Below the pieces are notes generated by a model, which did no database searches, was not told the DNA's origin, and saw only the letters and a list, made by a program, of their open reading frames with translations. 64,000 nt of DNA from NCBI RefSeq assembly GCF_964340395.1, contig NC_135557.1:5671216-5735215 (forward strand), given 5' to 3'. The DNA comes from Glandiceps talaboti (lineage: Eukaryota > Hemichordata > Enteropneusta > Spengelidae). Below, piece after piece: positions 62,301 through 64,000 of the stretch. How positions within the stretch are numbered: the stretch's first letter is position 1; each line of letters begins with the position of its first letter. Position numbers and translations under genes: made by a program.

Positions 62301-64000
62301 CTACTACAGTAGTGATATCACTGGTAAATTAGTAACCCAACCCTAGTCATAAACACAGGACTACTACAGTAGTGATATCACTGGTAAATTAGTAATCCTA
62401 CCCTAGTCATAAATACACGACTACTACAGTAGTGATATCACTGGTAAATTAGTAACCCTACCCTAGTCATAAACACAGGACTACTACAGTAGTGACATCA
62501 CTGGTAAATTAGTAACCCTACCCTAGTCATAAACACAGGACTACTATAGTAGTGATATCACTGGTAAATTAGTAACCCTACCCTAGTCATAAACACAGGA
62601 CTACTACAGTAGTGATATCATTGGTAAATTAGTAACCCTACCCTAGTCATAAATACAGAACTACTACAGTAGTGATATCACTGGTAAATTAGTAACCCTA
62701 CCTTAGTCATAAACACAGGACTACTACAGTAGTGATATCACTGGTAAATTAGTAACCCAACCCTAGTCATAAACACAGGACTACTACAGTAGTGAAATCA
62801 CTGGTAAAATTAGTAATCCTACCGTGGTGATAAATACAGGACTACTACAGTAGTGATATCACTGGTAAATTAGTACCCCTACCCTAGTCATAAATACAGG
62901 ACTACTACAGTAGTGATATCACTGGTAAATTAGTAACCCTACCCTGGTGATAAATACAGGACTACTACAGTAGTGATATCACTGGTAAATTAGTAACCCT
63001 ACCTTAGTCATAAACACAGGACTACTACAGTAGTGATATCACTGGTAAATTAGTAACCCAACCCTAGTCATAAACACAGGACTACTACAGTAGTGATATC
63101 ACTGGTAAATTAGTAATCCTACCCTAGTCATAAATACACGACTACTACAGTAGTGATATCACTGGTAAATTAGTACCCCTACCCTAGTCATAAACACAGG
63201 ACTACTACAGTAGTGATATCACTGGTAAATTAGTAACCCTAACCTAGTCATAAACACAGGACTACTACAGTAGTGATATCACTGGTAAATTAGTAACCCT
63301 ACCCTAGTCATAAACACAGGACTACTACATTAGTGATATCATTGGTAAATTAGTAACCCTACCCTAGTCATAAACACAGGACTACTACAGTAGTGATATC
63401 ACTGGTAAATTAGTAATCCTACCCTAGTCATAAACACAGGACTACTACAGTAGTGATATCACTGGTAAATTAGTAACCCTACCCTAGTCATAAACACAGG
63501 ACTACTACAGTAGTGATATCACTGGTAAATTAGTAACCCTACCCTAGTCATAAACACAGGACTACTACAGTAGTGATATCACTGGTAAATTAGTAACCCT
63601 ACCCTAGTCATAAACACAGGACTACTACAGTAGTGATATCACTGGTAAATTAGTAACCCTACCCTAGTCATAAACACAGGACTACTACAGTAGTGATATC
63701 ATTGGTAAATTAGTAACCCTACCCTAGTCATAAATACAGAACTACTACAGTAGTGATATCACTGGTAAATTAGTAACCCTACCTTAGTCATAAACACAGG
63801 ACTACTACAGTAGTGATATCACTGGTAAATTAGTAACCCAACCCTAGTCATAAACACAGGACTACTACAGTAGTGAAATCACTGGTAAAATTAGTAATCC
63901 TACCCTGGTGATAAATACAGGACTACTACAGTAGTGATATCACTGGTAAATTTATAGTACCCCTACCCTAGTCATAAATACAGGACTACTACAGTAGTGA
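50366..64000. repeat. 60-bp satellite with higher-order structure (at least 227 monomers, continues beyond window)
   Basis: The monomer is 60 bp with TAGTCATAAACACAGGACTA, CTACAGTAGTGATATCACTG and GTAAATTAGTAACCCTACCC in order. The first units are diverged (GTAATATGACTGG), and the rest are mostly over 90% alike by eye. Rare variants mark a higher-order period: GATATCCCTGG at 54425, 56974 and 59223, GTGAAATCACTGGTAAAA (...CCCTGG) at 54723, 57272 and 59521, and the partial unit CTGGCAAATTAG at 54999, 57548 and 59797. These give 2549, 2549, 2549 and then 2249, 2249, 2249 bp. The 300-bp difference is five monomers. Every monomer contains the perfect palindrome AGTGATATCACT (with an EcoRV site) next to the hairpin ACTACT-AC-AGTAGT. 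No coding frame. Confidence 0.98.

Noticed and set aside
50366-64000. CRISPR-like regular array
   Set aside because: Period 60 bp without unique spacers: the whole unit is repeated, and the context is eukaryotic.
50366-64000. Telomere repeats
   Set aside because: AACCCTACCCTA resembles TTAGGG repeats, but only about two units occur per 60-bp monomer, so it is a satellite with a telomere-like segment and not a telomere.

Overview
The window looks like nuclear DNA from a non-vertebrate animal, probably a marine invertebrate (a lophotrochozoan or an invertebrate deuterostome; the sequence alone does not decide). It is AT-rich, gene-poor, and full of (CAGA)n, (CATA)n and (CA)n tracts. It carries non-LTR retrotransposons, Penelope-like elements, a tRNA-derived SINE, terminal-inverted-repeat transposons and very long minisatellite arrays. 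There are no operons, rRNA genes or CRISPR arrays. The only convincing host coding sequence is a spliced NHL beta-propeller exon of TRIM-NHL type.

0-19 kb: AT-rich intergenic or intronic DNA with scattered mobile elements. A TATA-containing promoter-like segment lies near 3.1 kb. A ~500 bp dispersed repeat occurs twice (7.45 and 14.73 kb) and carries conserved CRE, CACGTG and CCAAT motifs. A SINE lies at 8.2-8.4 kb. One LINE (+ strand) is split by a younger LINE (- strand) with a 759-codon open frame (9.4-12.9 kb). A decayed, internally deleted Penelope-like element lies at 16.6-17.4 kb. Three copies of a repeat family with a (CAGA)n core are present.

19-32 kb: largely non-coding, with short tandem repeats, a MITE-like element (22.8-23.2 kb), the NHL exon on the minus strand (28.56-29.35 kb) and its probable 3' UTR. 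The DNA upstream of that exon (29.45-31.7 kb) holds about a dozen RFX/X-box-like palindromes spaced roughly 165 bp apart, in two ~660 bp super-units.

32-45 kb: a 68-bp minisatellite, each unit carrying a consensus 5' splice-site sequence, is interrupted by a ~12.36 kb segment. That segment is bounded by CACTGGGC... inverted termini and a 3-bp TTG target-site duplication, as expected for a CACTA/EnSpm (CMC) DNA transposon. Removing it restores the repeat unit exactly. I recognised no transposase inside. It does contain foldback elements (one nested in another), a broken leucine-rich-repeat coding fragment and a Penelope-like GIY-YIG/terminal fragment.

45-64 kb: a nearly unbroken chain of unrelated tandem arrays (68, 34, 131, 51 and 53 bp units). 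After a ~300 bp LINE C-terminal fragment comes a 60-bp satellite of at least 13.6 kb (about 227 monomers) that runs off the window. It has higher-order periods of 2549 and 2249 bp. Each monomer carries a 12-bp perfect palindrome and a telomere-like C-rich stretch.
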